From assembly GCA_000227505.4 (NCBI GenBank), contig AGIF02000001.1, positions 2,066,035 to 2,130,034 on the forward strand: a stretch of DNA of 64,000 nucleotides. Reading direction: 5' to 3'. The notes under the pieces are model-generated. The model had not been told where the DNA came from. It saw only the letters and a list, made by a program, of their open reading frames with translations, and made no database searches. The stretch comes from a gamma proteobacterium HIMB55. GTDB lineage: Bacteria > Pseudomonadota > Gammaproteobacteria > Pseudomonadales > Halieaceae. The translations under genes were made by a program, and so were the position numbers. Shown piece after piece: positions 43,761-52,878 of this stretch. Each line of letters starts with the position of its first letter. The first letter of the stretch is position 1.

Positions 43761-44687
43761 ATGCAGATCTGGGCGTACGTTAGGCCGTTTACGTTTCATG
43801 GACATAGATGCGAAGTGAAAGTCACGTTGACTCTCAGCGAGACAATTTCATCGTTGTATGTGGACGACCTCCTCATTGATGAACAATCCATCAGATACAT
43901 CGATGGGCTCATCACATTCATACACCCGTTACAGACTGCGTCTGGCGTTGAGGCTAAGGTCGAGTCGGGGTATTTCAATTGGTGGAATGTAGGCATTGCC
44001 GTAACCGAAAACGGCCGCATCGTGCATGAAAGTCACCCAGGGGAAGATCTGCGCTACGGCGAGGCACTCATGGACGACCTAAATGGCATGAAGGCGAGCG
44101 TCGCGGATGCTGGGGAGAGCAAGTGGGAGCAGAATAAATATTCCATTTATGCCGACCTAGGTCTCGGGGCCTTGTTCTTCATCGTGAGCAAGGTCACGGG
44201 GGATCTGGTTCTCGCTGCTATTGTTGGAGGGGTCACAGGCCTAGGTCTCATCGTGTTGCAGCGATTTGTCAAAGTCGACCTCTTGGGCGGCTTTGCCGTG
44301 TTCGGCACCATCATGTTGGGCATCTCCACCGCTTTTTCTCTGGTTTTACAAGACAGCTACTGGGTACAAATGAAGGGCACAGCGCTCGGGCTGTTCACAG
44401 CGTCCCTATTCATGGCCGACGGGCTGTTAAGGCAAGGTGCGTATTTTGGCGCAAGATTCGAGCGCTACATGCCTGGTTCACTGCATCACAATCGACTGGC
44501 CATTGGCATGAGTCTTGTGGGCATTGTGTCTGCCGGTGGAAATTATTTTGTCGCAGAAAATTTCTCGGAAGATTTCTGGCTCACATACACCACGTTCCTC
44601 GACTTCCCCATCTTTATGGTGTCGTTTCTTGTGATTCTCCGATGGGCGCGCAAATCTAAGGGTGCTATTGAAGGTACAACTGAATGA
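43761..44687 (+). CDS. Septation protein A/YciB-like membrane protein with an extra N-terminal domain
   Basis: This protein has about 308 residues. Residues 1-105 are a polar, beta-rich domain (VKVTLTLSETISSLYVDD). The rest is five or more helices similar to intracellular septation protein A (YADLGLGALFFIVSKVTGDL, RFVKVDLLGGFAVFGTIMLG, ALGLFTASLFMADGLLRQGA). YciB itself lacks the N-terminal domain. ATG 43761 is chosen, but 43749 is possible and neither has a good ribosome-binding site. YciB-like proteins affect envelope synthesis; the function here is inferred. Confidence 0.7.
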   Translation: MQIWAYVRPFTFHGHRCEVKVTLTLSETISSLYVDDLLIDEQSIRYIDGLITFIHPLQTASGVEAKVESGYFNWWNVGIAVTENGRIVHESHPGEDLRYGEALMDDLNGMKASVADAGESKWEQNKYSIYADLGLGALFFIVSKVTGDLVLAAIVGGVTGLGLIVLQRFVKVDLLGGFAVFGTIMLGISTAFSLVLQDSYWVQMKGTALGLFTASLFMADGLLRQGAYFGARFERYMPGSLHHNRLAIGMSLVGIVSAGGNYFVAENFSEDFWLTYTTFLDFPIFMVSFLVILRWARKSKGAIEGTTE

Positions 44688-44717
44688 GCGCTGAAATTTC
44701 CTCAACACCCAAAGTAA

Positions 44718-45695
44718 ATGTCTCTCGTCATGAAGTCTGCGCCTAGCATAAGCCTCATTAATTTAACGGACCCTGAGGAGCGTATTGTCGGCAGTCTAGA
44801 GCGAGCGTTAACAGAAACCGGCTTCGTGATGGTTCAGGGGCATGGTATTCCGTCAGAGTTAGTTCGAGACGTACGCCGCGTTGTCGAAAGCTACTTTAGC
44901 CGGCCGGCAGAGGAAAAAATGCTGGATTGCATAACGCCTGATAACTACAGGGGCTACATTCCATTGGGGTTTTTCTCCGCCAATACAGGTGGCAATACAC
45001 CTGACCAATACGAGGGGTACAAGCTCCATCACGAAACGCGGTTAAAACACCCCATTCGGGAGCAATGTGATCTATACGGCCCAAATAAATGGCCAGCAGA
45101 GCCCGAAGACATGTCTGAGGTCATTACCAAATTTTGGCAAGCCTGTGATGTTACTGGAAGACACCTACTAAAGCTCATCAGCCAAATTATGGGCGTTGAT
45201 GAGACTGCGTTTTTGAGCTTTTTCGATGACCCGCTCACGAACATGACCCTGCTTCATTATCCATCGCAGCCGGCAGATAGACCCAAGGTTGGGATTCATC
45301 CACATAAAGACACCGATGCTTTGACCCTACTGTTCCCAGACCAGGTAGGCGGTTTGTGGCTGCAACCTCGCGGGCACAAAGACTGGATAGAGGTCCTTGC
45401 CCCGTCCGATACGATGGTGGTGAATATCGGTGACTTACTGGAGCTTTGGTCTGGTGGGTACTTTGTTTCTACACCTCACAAAGTCGTCAATGCCTCGAGC
45501 AAGGAGCGCTACAGCTTTCCTTTCTTTATGGTGCCTCGGCACGATGTTATTGTGGAGCCGCTCGTGGAGTGCCAACAGGGGTTTAGCCGAGAGCCGGTCC
45601 CTGTAGGGCCTGTTTCGAGGGAGGTATGGCGCACCAACTGGCAGTTTGCATCACCGGCCAATACGGGGTTTGACTTGGGGACGCTCCAAGACTGA
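44718..45695 (+). CDS. Isopenicillin-N-synthase-like Fe(II)/2-oxoglutarate oxygenase
   Basis: This protein has 325 residues, with the N-terminal DIOX-N part (GFVMVQGHGIPSELVRDVRR) and the C-terminal jelly-roll. The iron ligands are in GIHPHKDTDALTLLF (H-x-D) and FVSTPHKVVN, and RYSFPFF binds the co-substrate. The reaction is unknown. It follows the YciB-like gene by 30 bp and is probably cotranscribed with it. Confidence 0.88.
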   Translation: MSLVMKSAPSISLINLTDPEERIVGSLERALTETGFVMVQGHGIPSELVRDVRRVVESYFSRPAEEKMLDCITPDNYRGYIPLGFFSANTGGNTPDQYEGYKLHHETRLKHPIREQCDLYGPNKWPAEPEDMSEVITKFWQACDVTGRHLLKLISQIMGVDETAFLSFFDDPLTNMTLLHYPSQPADRPKVGIHPHKDTDALTLLFPDQVGGLWLQPRGHKDWIEVLAPSDTMVVNIGDLLELWSGGYFVSTPHKVVNASSKERYSFPFFMVPRHDVIVEPLVECQQGFSREPVPVGPVSREVWRTNWQFASPANTGFDLGTLQD

Positions 45696-45794
45696 GCAAC
45701 CAGATACTTATGTGGGGCTCAGGCCTCTAAAGTATTCGGCCCGTCCGAGTGTTACTCAGCCGGAATCGGCACACTCTTTTCAAGCCAACTGATC

Positions 45795-46724
45795 TTAAGT
45801 GTCCCGCTTAAGTCCGAAGGCCTTCAACAGCTTGTAACGAATAGTCGGGAGGACGACCTTGCGAACCACTCTAGACCACTGAACAACTCCCGTTTGAAAG
45901 GACGCTCTAGCAAAGAGCTTTTCGGCGTAAGCGGAAATGATGGAGTCTTCCTCCCACAGCAGCGGTTGAAGCCCCACCCACTGCAAACGATACAAAACAG
46001 CACCCCATTGAACATCAGCGAGACTAAAGGCATCGCTCGCAAGCCATCCGCCATCGGCAAACTGCCCTGACGCCAATTGATGCGCTAGGTCTTCAAGCTC
46101 AACTCTCGTGGCGTCGACAATGGCTGACATCTGACCCGGCGCAACCATTGCCTCTTTTGTGGCCTCAATGACTGCACGCTTCTTTCCATAAGCCGCCTTC
46201 AGTGTGGGATCGTTCTTATAGGTCTCGATCAATCCCGATAGCAGGTCGACTTTGTCTTGGTGGGAGCGCCCGCTGTCAGTGGCGTTCCCAAGTGGAAAGG
46301 GTTTCTTAACCCCCTCGACATGCCCGTACGTCAGCGCCTCAATAAACAAGCCAGCTGCCTTTTCAACCCAGTAGTTGACGGGCTCTCTTTCCGCCTCAGA
46401 GGTCTCAAAGCATTGCTTGACGGCGCCGAAACGGGCGGCGAGAAGGTCGAGTATGTTGATCGTATCGGTAGTGACCTTGCCATCGATGACCAGTGTCGGT
46501 ACGACGCATCGAGAATTAATCCGCAAATAGCTGGGCGAAAACTGCTGTTGGGCGGAAAGCAAGATGGAGTGCGATTGCCATTGAACCCCGAGCTCCTCAA
46601 GACCCTGACGGACCTTTTGGGAATCTAGAGATAGTGGGAAGTGGTAGAGATGAATACCTTGTTGGGGCGCCCACTGATTTGGGACTTCGGTTAGAGGTGC
46701 ATCAACCAGATTCGGATCGGTCAC
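45795..46724 (-). CDS. Glutathione S-transferase family protein
   Basis: This protein has 309 residues. The N-terminal thioredoxin-like domain contains YHFPLSLDSQKVRQGLEELG and VVPTLVIDGKVTTDTINI. The C-terminal helical domain contains FSLADVQWGAVLYRLQ. It starts at GTG. The substrate is unknown. The C-terminal extension (RKVVLPTIRYKLLKAFGL) is longer than in small GSTs. Confidence 0.8.
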   Translation of the reverse strand: MTDPNLVDAPLTEVPNQWAPQQGIHLYHFPLSLDSQKVRQGLEELGVQWQSHSILLSAQQQFSPSYLRINSRCVVPTLVIDGKVTTDTINILDLLAARFGAVKQCFETSEAEREPVNYWVEKAAGLFIEALTYGHVEGVKKPFPLGNATDSGRSHQDKVDLLSGLIETYKNDPTLKAAYGKKRAVIEATKEAMVAPGQMSAIVDATRVELEDLAHQLASGQFADGGWLASDAFSLADVQWGAVLYRLQWVGLQPLLWEEDSIISAYAEKLFARASFQTGVVQWSRVVRKVVLPTIRYKLLKAFGLKRDT

Positions 46725-46771
46725 CTAGACGGGCTTAAGACGCACTTAAACCTCCTCTACTTACCCGTCAG

Positions 46772-47176
46772 TTAGTGCCGCCATTCGCTATATGGCCTGC
46801 ACAGCAGCGGGACGAGATAAAGCCAACCCAAAACCGGTACGGGCAGTACCCACAGAACGCACCACCAGCCGGATTTACCCACATCGTGCAAACGTCTTAT
46901 TGTGACTGAAATGGTCGGTATGGCCATGATGGGTCGGTAGAGAAGCACGAGCACTCCCACATTAGGGTCGACGATGCCCATGGGTATGTAGTGCCCTAGT
47001 GGCAACTCCCGGATATCCACTGTTGCAGTGACTAGAAATTGATCAGCGACTGCGACCACCATGTACAACAAGATGAACAGCAGCATGAAGTACCAAAACT
47101 CAGACCGCGATGATCTACCGCTGAAGTCAAAGCAACGTTTGAAGCCCGCAATCGATGCATGAATAAACTGATTCAT
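46772..47176 (-). CDS. DUF805 membrane protein
   Basis: This protein has 134 residues. It has the typical DUF805 start (FKRCFDFSGRSSRSEFWYF), a central RPIMAIPTISVTIRRLHDVGKSGW-type motif and four hydrophobic segments. Function is unknown; the family is widespread in bacteria and phages. Confidence 0.88.
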   Translation of the reverse strand: MNQFIHASIAGFKRCFDFSGRSSRSEFWYFMLLFILLYMVVAVADQFLVTATVDIRELPLGHYIPMGIVDPNVGVLVLLYRPIMAIPTISVTIRRLHDVGKSGWWCVLWVLPVPVLGWLYLVPLLCRPYSEWRH

Positions 47177-47432
47177 GCGTCATAAGTAACACATCAAACG
47201 AGAGTCCGCTATCAACGCTGTGCAAACAGTGCTTAGCAACGATGCGAGGCGATAACAAATCATTTCAAAGAGCGGTTAACCACCGCTATTTCGTCTTGCA
47301 ACCATGCTTGGAACTTTTATCGATTGGATGGGTCAAAGAAGGTGCGTAACACTGTAGCGCTTGCCAATTGTTGTAACGGCAGGCTTGGGGCAGGGCTTAC
47401 GCAAAAGAAAACTTAAAAATAAGGATAAACAA

Positions 47433-47765
47433 ATGAACGCTAATCAAATGATCACCATCCTAGGGATCCTCGTCGCCATCTTGGCGGTCTTCGTCGAGCA
47501 GGTAGGGGCTCACGCTGGACTCGCCTTGGTCGTCTTAGGTCTTATCAGTGGATTCATGAATCCAGTCGCTGATATGGCAGGACGTATGGCCTATACGGTA
47601 GCTGCAGTCGCAATGCCTACGGTCGCCAATTCTATGGATGCTATTCCCGCCGTGGGCGCACCTTTGAACGCGATTATCGACAACATCGCTGTCATGCTCG
47701 CGGGTATGGTTGTCGCAAACTTCCTGCTTGCTGTTAAAGACTCTGCAATGGGCTCTAACGACTAA
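47433..47765 (+). CDS. Small hydrophobic membrane protein of unknown function
   Basis: This 110-residue protein consists of about four hydrophobic helices (MITILGILVAILAVFVEQVG, GLALVVLGLISGFMNPVAD). ATG 47433 has AAGGA 7 nt upstream, and the frame before it is not protein-like. The absence of lysine and arginine in the middle is striking. A strong hairpin follows. No family is recognised. Confidence 0.7.
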   Translation: MNANQMITILGILVAILAVFVEQVGAHAGLALVVLGLISGFMNPVADMAGRMAYTVAAVAMPTVANSMDAIPAVGAPLNAIIDNIAVMLAGMVVANFLLAVKDSAMGSND

Positions 47766-47774
47766 GCACCTCAA

Positions 47775-47803
47775 CTGCCTGAGGCTATTGCGGCCTCAGG
47801 CAG
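47775..47803 (+). terminator. Hairpin terminator
   Basis: CTGCCTGAGGC, loop TATTGCG, GCCTCAGGCAG is a perfect 11-bp stem 9 nt after the stop of the small membrane protein gene. No T tract follows, so efficiency is uncertain. Confidence 0.65.
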
Positions 47804-48054
47804 CTCTCATAAAACCTCTTTCAGTGAGAGACACAAAAATCCTATCCAACTGAACCAGTGCTTTACATCTCCCGGAATACTCAACGCTAAGCCCTAGCCA
47901 ATACTCTACCGAAGTTATACCAACTACATTCCAGCTGGCTGCGAAACACTCTCGTAAAAACTCAACTCCTCGATCACAGTGCGCTTCGTAGATTGACACT
48001 GAACTCTCTAACCTGAGACCTTATGTGGCACGTTAATTCCACGGAATGATCCGC

Positions 48055-48936
48055 ATGAGCGATACCTACGAACCTCCCAAAGTCTGGGAGTGGAAGCAAA
48101 ACAGCAACCAAGCCTTTGCCAATATCAACCGCCCTACTGCAGGCGCTCAGCAGGAAAAAGAGCTGCCGATTGGCAAGCATCCCCTGCAGCTTTACTCCTT
48201 GGGAACACCCAACGGCGTGAAGGTCACAATCATGCTCGAGGAGCTATTAGCAAAGGGGCATAGCGGTGCTGAGTACGACGCCTGGCTAATCAATATTGGC
48301 GACGGCTCACAGTTTGGCAGCGGCTTCGTTGCGGCCAACCCTAACTCGAAGATCCCCGCGCTGATGGATCACAGCGACGAGACACCGCAGAGGGTCTTTG
48401 AATCGGGCTCAATTCTTCTATATCTCGCAGAAAAGTTTGGCGAGTTCATACCGCAGGACCGTGCAGGCAGAACCGAGTGTTTGAACTGGCTGTTCTGGCA
48501 AATGGGCGCAACTCCAATGCTGGGTGGTGGGTTTGGTCACTTCTATGCCTACGCACCGGTGAAGATCGAATACGCCATCGACCGCTACGCGATGGAAGTG
48601 AAGCGTCAGCTCGACTTGCTTGATCAGCGACTTGCAGACAACCGATTCATCTGCGGTGATGAGTACACCATTGCCGATATGGCGATCTATCCGTGGTATG
48701 GGTCAGTGATTGAAGGGAAAGCTTATAACGCTGCGGAGTTCCTCGAAGCTCATACCTACACCAACCTGAAGCGGTACACAGATGAGATATCTCAGCGTCC
48801 TGCCGTGAAGCGTGGGCGTATGGTGAATCGCCCTTATGGTGCAAAGTCCTCGCAATTACTCGAGCGACACGACGCCAGCGATTTCGAGTTGCGCACTCAG
48901 GACAAACTGGATCCAGATCCGCTCGCTGAGAACTAA
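48055..48936 (+). CDS. yghU: YghU-like glutathione-dependent disulfide-bond oxidoreductase
   Basis: This protein has 293 residues and matches the GST-fold Nu-class enzyme YghU. It starts EPPKVWEWKQNSNQAFANIN, then has INRPTAGAQQEKELPIGKHP, LYSLGTPNGVKVTIMLEELL and ANPNSKIPALMD. The ENGAPRVFESGSILLYLAEK-type site binds glutathione. YghU reduces disulfides and peroxides with two glutathiones. ATG 48055 is preferred to 48046. Confidence 0.88.
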   Translation: MSDTYEPPKVWEWKQNSNQAFANINRPTAGAQQEKELPIGKHPLQLYSLGTPNGVKVTIMLEELLAKGHSGAEYDAWLINIGDGSQFGSGFVAANPNSKIPALMDHSDETPQRVFESGSILLYLAEKFGEFIPQDRAGRTECLNWLFWQMGATPMLGGGFGHFYAYAPVKIEYAIDRYAMEVKRQLDLLDQRLADNRFICGDEYTIADMAIYPWYGSVIEGKAYNAAEFLEAHTYTNLKRYTDEISQRPAVKRGRMVNRPYGAKSSQLLERHDASDFELRTQDKLDPDPLAEN

Positions 48937-48964
48937 AACTTCAGAAAGCAATGTGAATCAGGAG

Positions 48965-49240
48965 ATGAAGAACAAACTAAACGGCCCTCTCGTCAAGGCG
49001 ACGTTTTATCTCACATTCATTGCCTTTATCGTGATACACATCGGTGTCGTGGCATCGATTCTGATGCATCTGTTCTCAGGTGAATGGCTTGAAGCCCTGT
49101 CCTACCTTTTCATTTATCCAGCCATTTGGCTTGGTAATGGTGGTATTGCCATTATGGCTGCGCTTTGGAGCTATCCACTGACAATAGCGGCCTACTACCT
49201 AGTAACGAAGCGAGTGATTAAGCGGCCATGGGAGCTCTAG
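48965..49240 (+). CDS. Small membrane protein of unknown function
   Basis: This 91-residue protein has three hydrophobic segments (ATFYLTFIAFIVIHIGVVAS, ALSYLFIYPAIWLGNGGIAI, SYPLTIAAYYLV) and ends KRVIKRPWEL. ATG 48965 has an AGGAG directly adjacent, which is too close. The in-frame GTG at 48953 is an alternative. It follows yghU by 28 bp. Confidence 0.6.
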   Translation: MKNKLNGPLVKATFYLTFIAFIVIHIGVVASILMHLFSGEWLEALSYLFIYPAIWLGNGGIAIMAALWSYPLTIAAYYLVTKRVIKRPWEL

Positions 49241-49323
49241 GCAACTTAATTAAAGTGAAGCGCCGCTTACGAAAGACTCGTCTTAACTGAGAAAGCCTGC
49301 TGGGACTATGGAACCTTCAGGCG

Positions 49324-49349
49324 CTTTTACTTCAGCTGTGAAGTAAAAG
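49324..49349. terminator. AT-rich inverted repeat between convergent genes
   Basis: CTTTTACTTC, loop AGCTGT, GAAGTAAAAG is a perfect 10-bp stem between the gene ending at 49240 (plus) and the TonB receptor ending at 49379 (minus). The low GC content makes it a weak terminator candidate. Confidence 0.4.
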
Positions 49350-49378
49350 ACGGGGTGCGCTCAGATAAGCGTCCTCTG

Positions 49379-51436
49379 TTAAAAGGCGCCCTCTATGACA
49401 AGCGTGTAGGAAAAACCAAATCGGCGGCTACGGCGCTCTGAAAATAGGACCTCATCATTTAGTCGGTCGCTGTACACCGTTCGTCGGAAGCGGTTTTCAG
49501 CACCCAATAAATTCCACGCGAACGCCTTAACCGTCAGTCCCATTACGTCCTTGTGCTCGACATAGAAGTAAAGCGTGCCACGGCTTTTATTATTAAAGCT
49601 GACCTCATCGATTCGGACACTTGGCGCTTGCTCGTTATAGTCGACAACCGCACCAATCGCCCATGGCGTCTCGTTGAAGTCCTGGCGAAGGCTTAGGCTG
49701 TAGGACTTGTAGAAGTCACCGCTGATCTTTCGCGTGTTGCCCAAAATAGGGTCTTCGACTTCCGTGTTCACGTAACCGAGCGAAAGGTCTGCTCGTCCGC
49801 CTTTCCAGAAGAACTCATCACTGAGGAATGTGGCGTCGAAAAAGCCACCATAGGCCGAGGCGCTATCGATGTTCCCGGGTGCCTGACCACCACCTTCAAT
49901 TGGGATTCGGTCAACAATGTCCTCAATATCTTCGTAAAACAGACTCAACGTCAGATTGCCCGACTTACCCAGCGACTGCTGAGCTTCGAGCGTCCACTCC
50001 CAGGACTGGGGGGGCACCAAATTAACGTTAGTAACGTCTTCCCGTTCCTGATTCACGTCCACCGTGGCGATGAAATCAAAAAACCTCAATTGCCCTACCG
50101 CTCGCTCTAACTTTGCAGAGAGGAAAAGGTCATCAGTCGGTTTGTAGTTAAGCGACAAAAAGCCCTTCGGGCGAACGAAATCACGAGTGACACTCGAATT
50201 TCCGGTCTGCATAATTTCCGAATACTCGGCACCCACGGTCGCCTGAAGCGTCAATTGATCGGATAGCTGCTTGCTAACGTTAAGCGTTGACTCAAAGCGC
50301 GTCTCTTCCACGCGGGCCTCTGCGTCGGGAAGATCAACGGGGATGAATACACCCTCGGCGTCTAGCCTATCCAGTCGGGAGTCAAGATCGAGGTAATTCT
50401 CCGTGGCCTCTACTGACCACCGCCATTGACTGCTCAATGCTGGGAAGGAGAACTCGGTCCTGATAATAGACTCCGCCTCATCAGCTTGGCGCGTAAACGA
50501 GGACCCTTCTACCAAACCATTTACAAAGGTTGTGGTCGTGCGGTCGTTTGTCGGACTCGACTCAAAGCGATGAAGCCCCATGAGCTTTAAGCGACCGGTA
50601 CCCAGGGTGAATTCGTAATCAGCCCCAATCTCGTAGTTGTGTTCATCCTCAGATGAGCGAAAGACACGCGTATTTTCTGCAGGATCGCCCGCAAGTCGCT
50701 CAGACCTCTCGCCCCTGTCCGAGTAGTTACCATTGAGCTCAGCGACGAGATTGAACACGCTGCCGTTCTCCGCAACATGGGAGTAAGAGCCCGAGATTGA
50801 TGGCCGATCAAACTCGTTAAGCGCTCTCTCATAGCGCGTATCGGTGATCTCATCTGCTGAATTTCGAACCAGTTCAGCGCCCGCATCGCTAAAGCGCCGT
50901 TGTTCGTTGGCTAGTCTCAAGGTCCACTCAGAATCATCGCTACCGCCCGTCAAAGCGACGGTGAATTCACGAAGACGCTCTTCAGAATTCGCACCCGTGG
51001 GACGAAATCGAGGTGTGTACCTAAACAGGCCAGTTACTTCTCTCTCTGAGGAAGTGACCACATTGACGACCTGGCCCGACATGCCGCCAATATCCAGGCT
51101 CGCACCGTCGACCACTTCGAGTCGAATGACACTATCAACCGAGAGTCGCTCAAGTGCCTCTGTGGGGCCGTTGGACTTACCCGATACGCGACGGCCGTTG
51201 ATAAGCACATTGGTGTCAGCCTGACCAAAGCCGCGGTCGCCCCCACCCTCATCAACACTGAAACCGGGCACCTGCTTGACCAAATCGAGCGCGGATCTGG
51301 GAACAAACTGCGAAAAATCTTCCGGGTAATAAATCTGGCGAATCGCCCCCTCTTTGGCATTTGCGGCTGCGGTTAGAGACGCAGTGAGGGTCAGCATTAG
51401 GGCGGTGAGCAGAGTAATGAAGCGTCGAATGTACAT
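49379..51436 (-). CDS. TonB-dependent outer-membrane receptor
   Basis: This protein has about 685 residues and a signal peptide (MYIRRFITLLTALMLTLTAS to AANAK). The plug domain includes RSALDLVKQVPGFSVDEGGG, ADTNVLINGRRVSGKSN and LEVVDGASLDIGGMSGQVVN. Alternating beta strands form the barrel, which ends with a C-terminal phenylalanine (TLVIEGAF). It imports an unknown ligand using TonB energy. ATG 51436 is chosen at the signal peptide; the frame extends to 51478. No regulator or hydrolase partner adjoins it. Confidence 0.88.
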   Translation of the reverse strand: MYIRRFITLLTALMLTLTASLTAAANAKEGAIRQIYYPEDFSQFVPRSALDLVKQVPGFSVDEGGGDRGFGQADTNVLINGRRVSGKSNGPTEALERLSVDSVIRLEVVDGASLDIGGMSGQVVNVVTSSEREVTGLFRYTPRFRPTGANSEERLREFTVALTGGSDDSEWTLRLANEQRRFSDAGAELVRNSADEITDTRYERALNEFDRPSISGSYSHVAENGSVFNLVAELNGNYSDRGERSERLAGDPAENTRVFRSSEDEHNYEIGADYEFTLGTGRLKLMGLHRFESSPTNDRTTTTFVNGLVEGSSFTRQADEAESIIRTEFSFPALSSQWRWSVEATENYLDLDSRLDRLDAEGVFIPVDLPDAEARVEETRFESTLNVSKQLSDQLTLQATVGAEYSEIMQTGNSSVTRDFVRPKGFLSLNYKPTDDLFLSAKLERAVGQLRFFDFIATVDVNQEREDVTNVNLVPPQSWEWTLEAQQSLGKSGNLTLSLFYEDIEDIVDRIPIEGGGQAPGNIDSASAYGGFFDATFLSDEFFWKGGRADLSLGYVNTEVEDPILGNTRKISGDFYKSYSLSLRQDFNETPWAIGAVVDYNEQAPSVRIDEVSFNNKSRGTLYFYVEHKDVMGLTVKAFAWNLLGAENRFRRTVYSDRLNDEVLFSERRSRRFGFSYTLVIEGAF

Positions 51437-51584
51437 GGCGTGAGTATGAGGATTTAGCCTGGGAGGGACATCAGCCAACCCGAGTATAAAGTGAGAAGAA
51501 TTGTGAGTGATGCAGTAATCGAAAATTCAATTCGGACATTTAGTGACAGCTAGCACTCGCCGGTGGACCTTCATCCCAACGGGT

Positions 51585-52418
51585 TTACTCGTAGGTTGTG
51601 AGGTCTTTCTCGAGCCGAGCGAAAAGATCGGTCACTGATGAAGAGCCCATCTCTGCACCCTCAGTATTGAATTGCTTCAGCTCACCCTCGAGGTCGGGAT
51701 TAGCAAAGTAAACAATGCCGTGGCGCATCGGATCCGATGCAATCTGGCTAGTGACCCGGTGAACGATAGCCGAGACAGATTGCTCGGAGTGTTGGGTAAT
51801 GAAGTTTAAAGCCTCGCCAAAATTGATCACCAGATGGTCTGTAATAACCGGCACGTCCACAAACTCACCGTCGAGTTTAATCTGAAGCCCTGGGGCGGTT
51901 GCATCAAGGATGGTTACAAACCAATAGTCCGTGTGTGGCCTCAAGCCAAAATCAGGCTGTTGCGTATCGTAGTGCACAAAGTTGAGAAATGCGGTGCCCT
52001 CGCCTGTCGCATATCCACCTGAGGCTTCGCCCCAAAGGGGTTCTGGGATACCAGACTGGCGAAAGACTTCTTTAATAATGGCCATCCCGACTTGATCCAG
52101 CTCGCGACCAAAGTTGGCGATCTCTGCTGGGTAGTGGTCATCCCAACGATGGCGGCGTAAAGCAAGCTTGGTCTGTTGGTTATTCTCGAGTGATATAAAA
52201 CCCTCTAGCTCGCCGTATTGAGAGATATCTCGAAACGGGCTCTGCGGGTCCAAAATCTCCCGGCCAAATTGACGTGCACCTGCCAAGTTGAGCGAGTCAG
52301 GCGCTTTGAGATAAAAGACGCCAAGATCCCATGCAAGGCCCTGCGTCTCTGCACACTCAAAAGTTAGCTGATTTGAATCTGTAATTTGCGCAATTGGCAG
52401 CCTTTCAACTGATCCCAT
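51585..52418 (-). CDS. Isopenicillin-N-synthase-like Fe(II)/2-oxoglutarate oxygenase (second copy)
   Basis: This protein has about 277 residues. The H-x-D iron motif lies in FGLRPHTDYWFVTILD, the second histidine is in VSAIVHRVTS, and the arginine region is DPMRHGIVYFANPD. ATG 52418 is chosen because similarity starts near ERLPIAQI; the frame is open to 52589. The family hydroxylates or cyclises varied metabolites. It is divergent from the aminotransferase gene, so the two could share regulation. Confidence 0.8.
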   Translation of the reverse strand: MGSVERLPIAQITDSNQLTFECAETQGLAWDLGVFYLKAPDSLNLAGARQFGREILDPQSPFRDISQYGELEGFISLENNQQTKLALRRHRWDDHYPAEIANFGRELDQVGMAIIKEVFRQSGIPEPLWGEASGGYATGEGTAFLNFVHYDTQQPDFGLRPHTDYWFVTILDATAPGLQIKLDGEFVDVPVITDHLVINFGEALNFITQHSEQSVSAIVHRVTSQIASDPMRHGIVYFANPDLEGELKQFNTEGAEMGSSSVTDLFARLEKDLTTYE

Positions 52419-52878
52419 CTGCAATGTGTTACCCCAACATCCGTTTGTTGATAAAAGCCTGAGGCAGTATCCTGAGGCAGTGTATGGAAGCAAGTAAAGG
52501 CGAGACAATGAATCCCTCCATACCTCTGGCGCCAACCATCTAAATTTCCGCGAGAGTGGGCGTGTGTGCCTGACATAGATTGAGCGCATCTAGACTTTCC
52601 TTTAATGCGAGTCACTCAAACATTTTTGTCCGAAATTTATCTCTCACGAGCCCACTCTTACTCCGCGACTTTCAAACGTCCTCATTCCAAAGGATCTCTT
52701 CTAAACGGCCCCTTGCACGCGCCTCCTTGCGGACGCTTCCTTTAGAACGCCCCATTTCTAAAACCGCTGTCTGCCCTGCGTGGCTGCTTTTACGTGTCCT
52801 TTCACAGCTGTATTCGATAAATTACGGGCAGAGCCCCTAGTGGGCAGTACAAAGTGCAAAATATCAGCGAGGCCGCCG
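52419..52878. other. Divergent intergenic region of 460 bp
   Basis: It separates the IPNS-like oxygenase from the aminotransferase. Open frames here (for example 52580-52840) have no protein-like composition and no ribosome-binding site. It must contain both promoters. No repeat or hairpin stands out. Confidence 0.35.
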
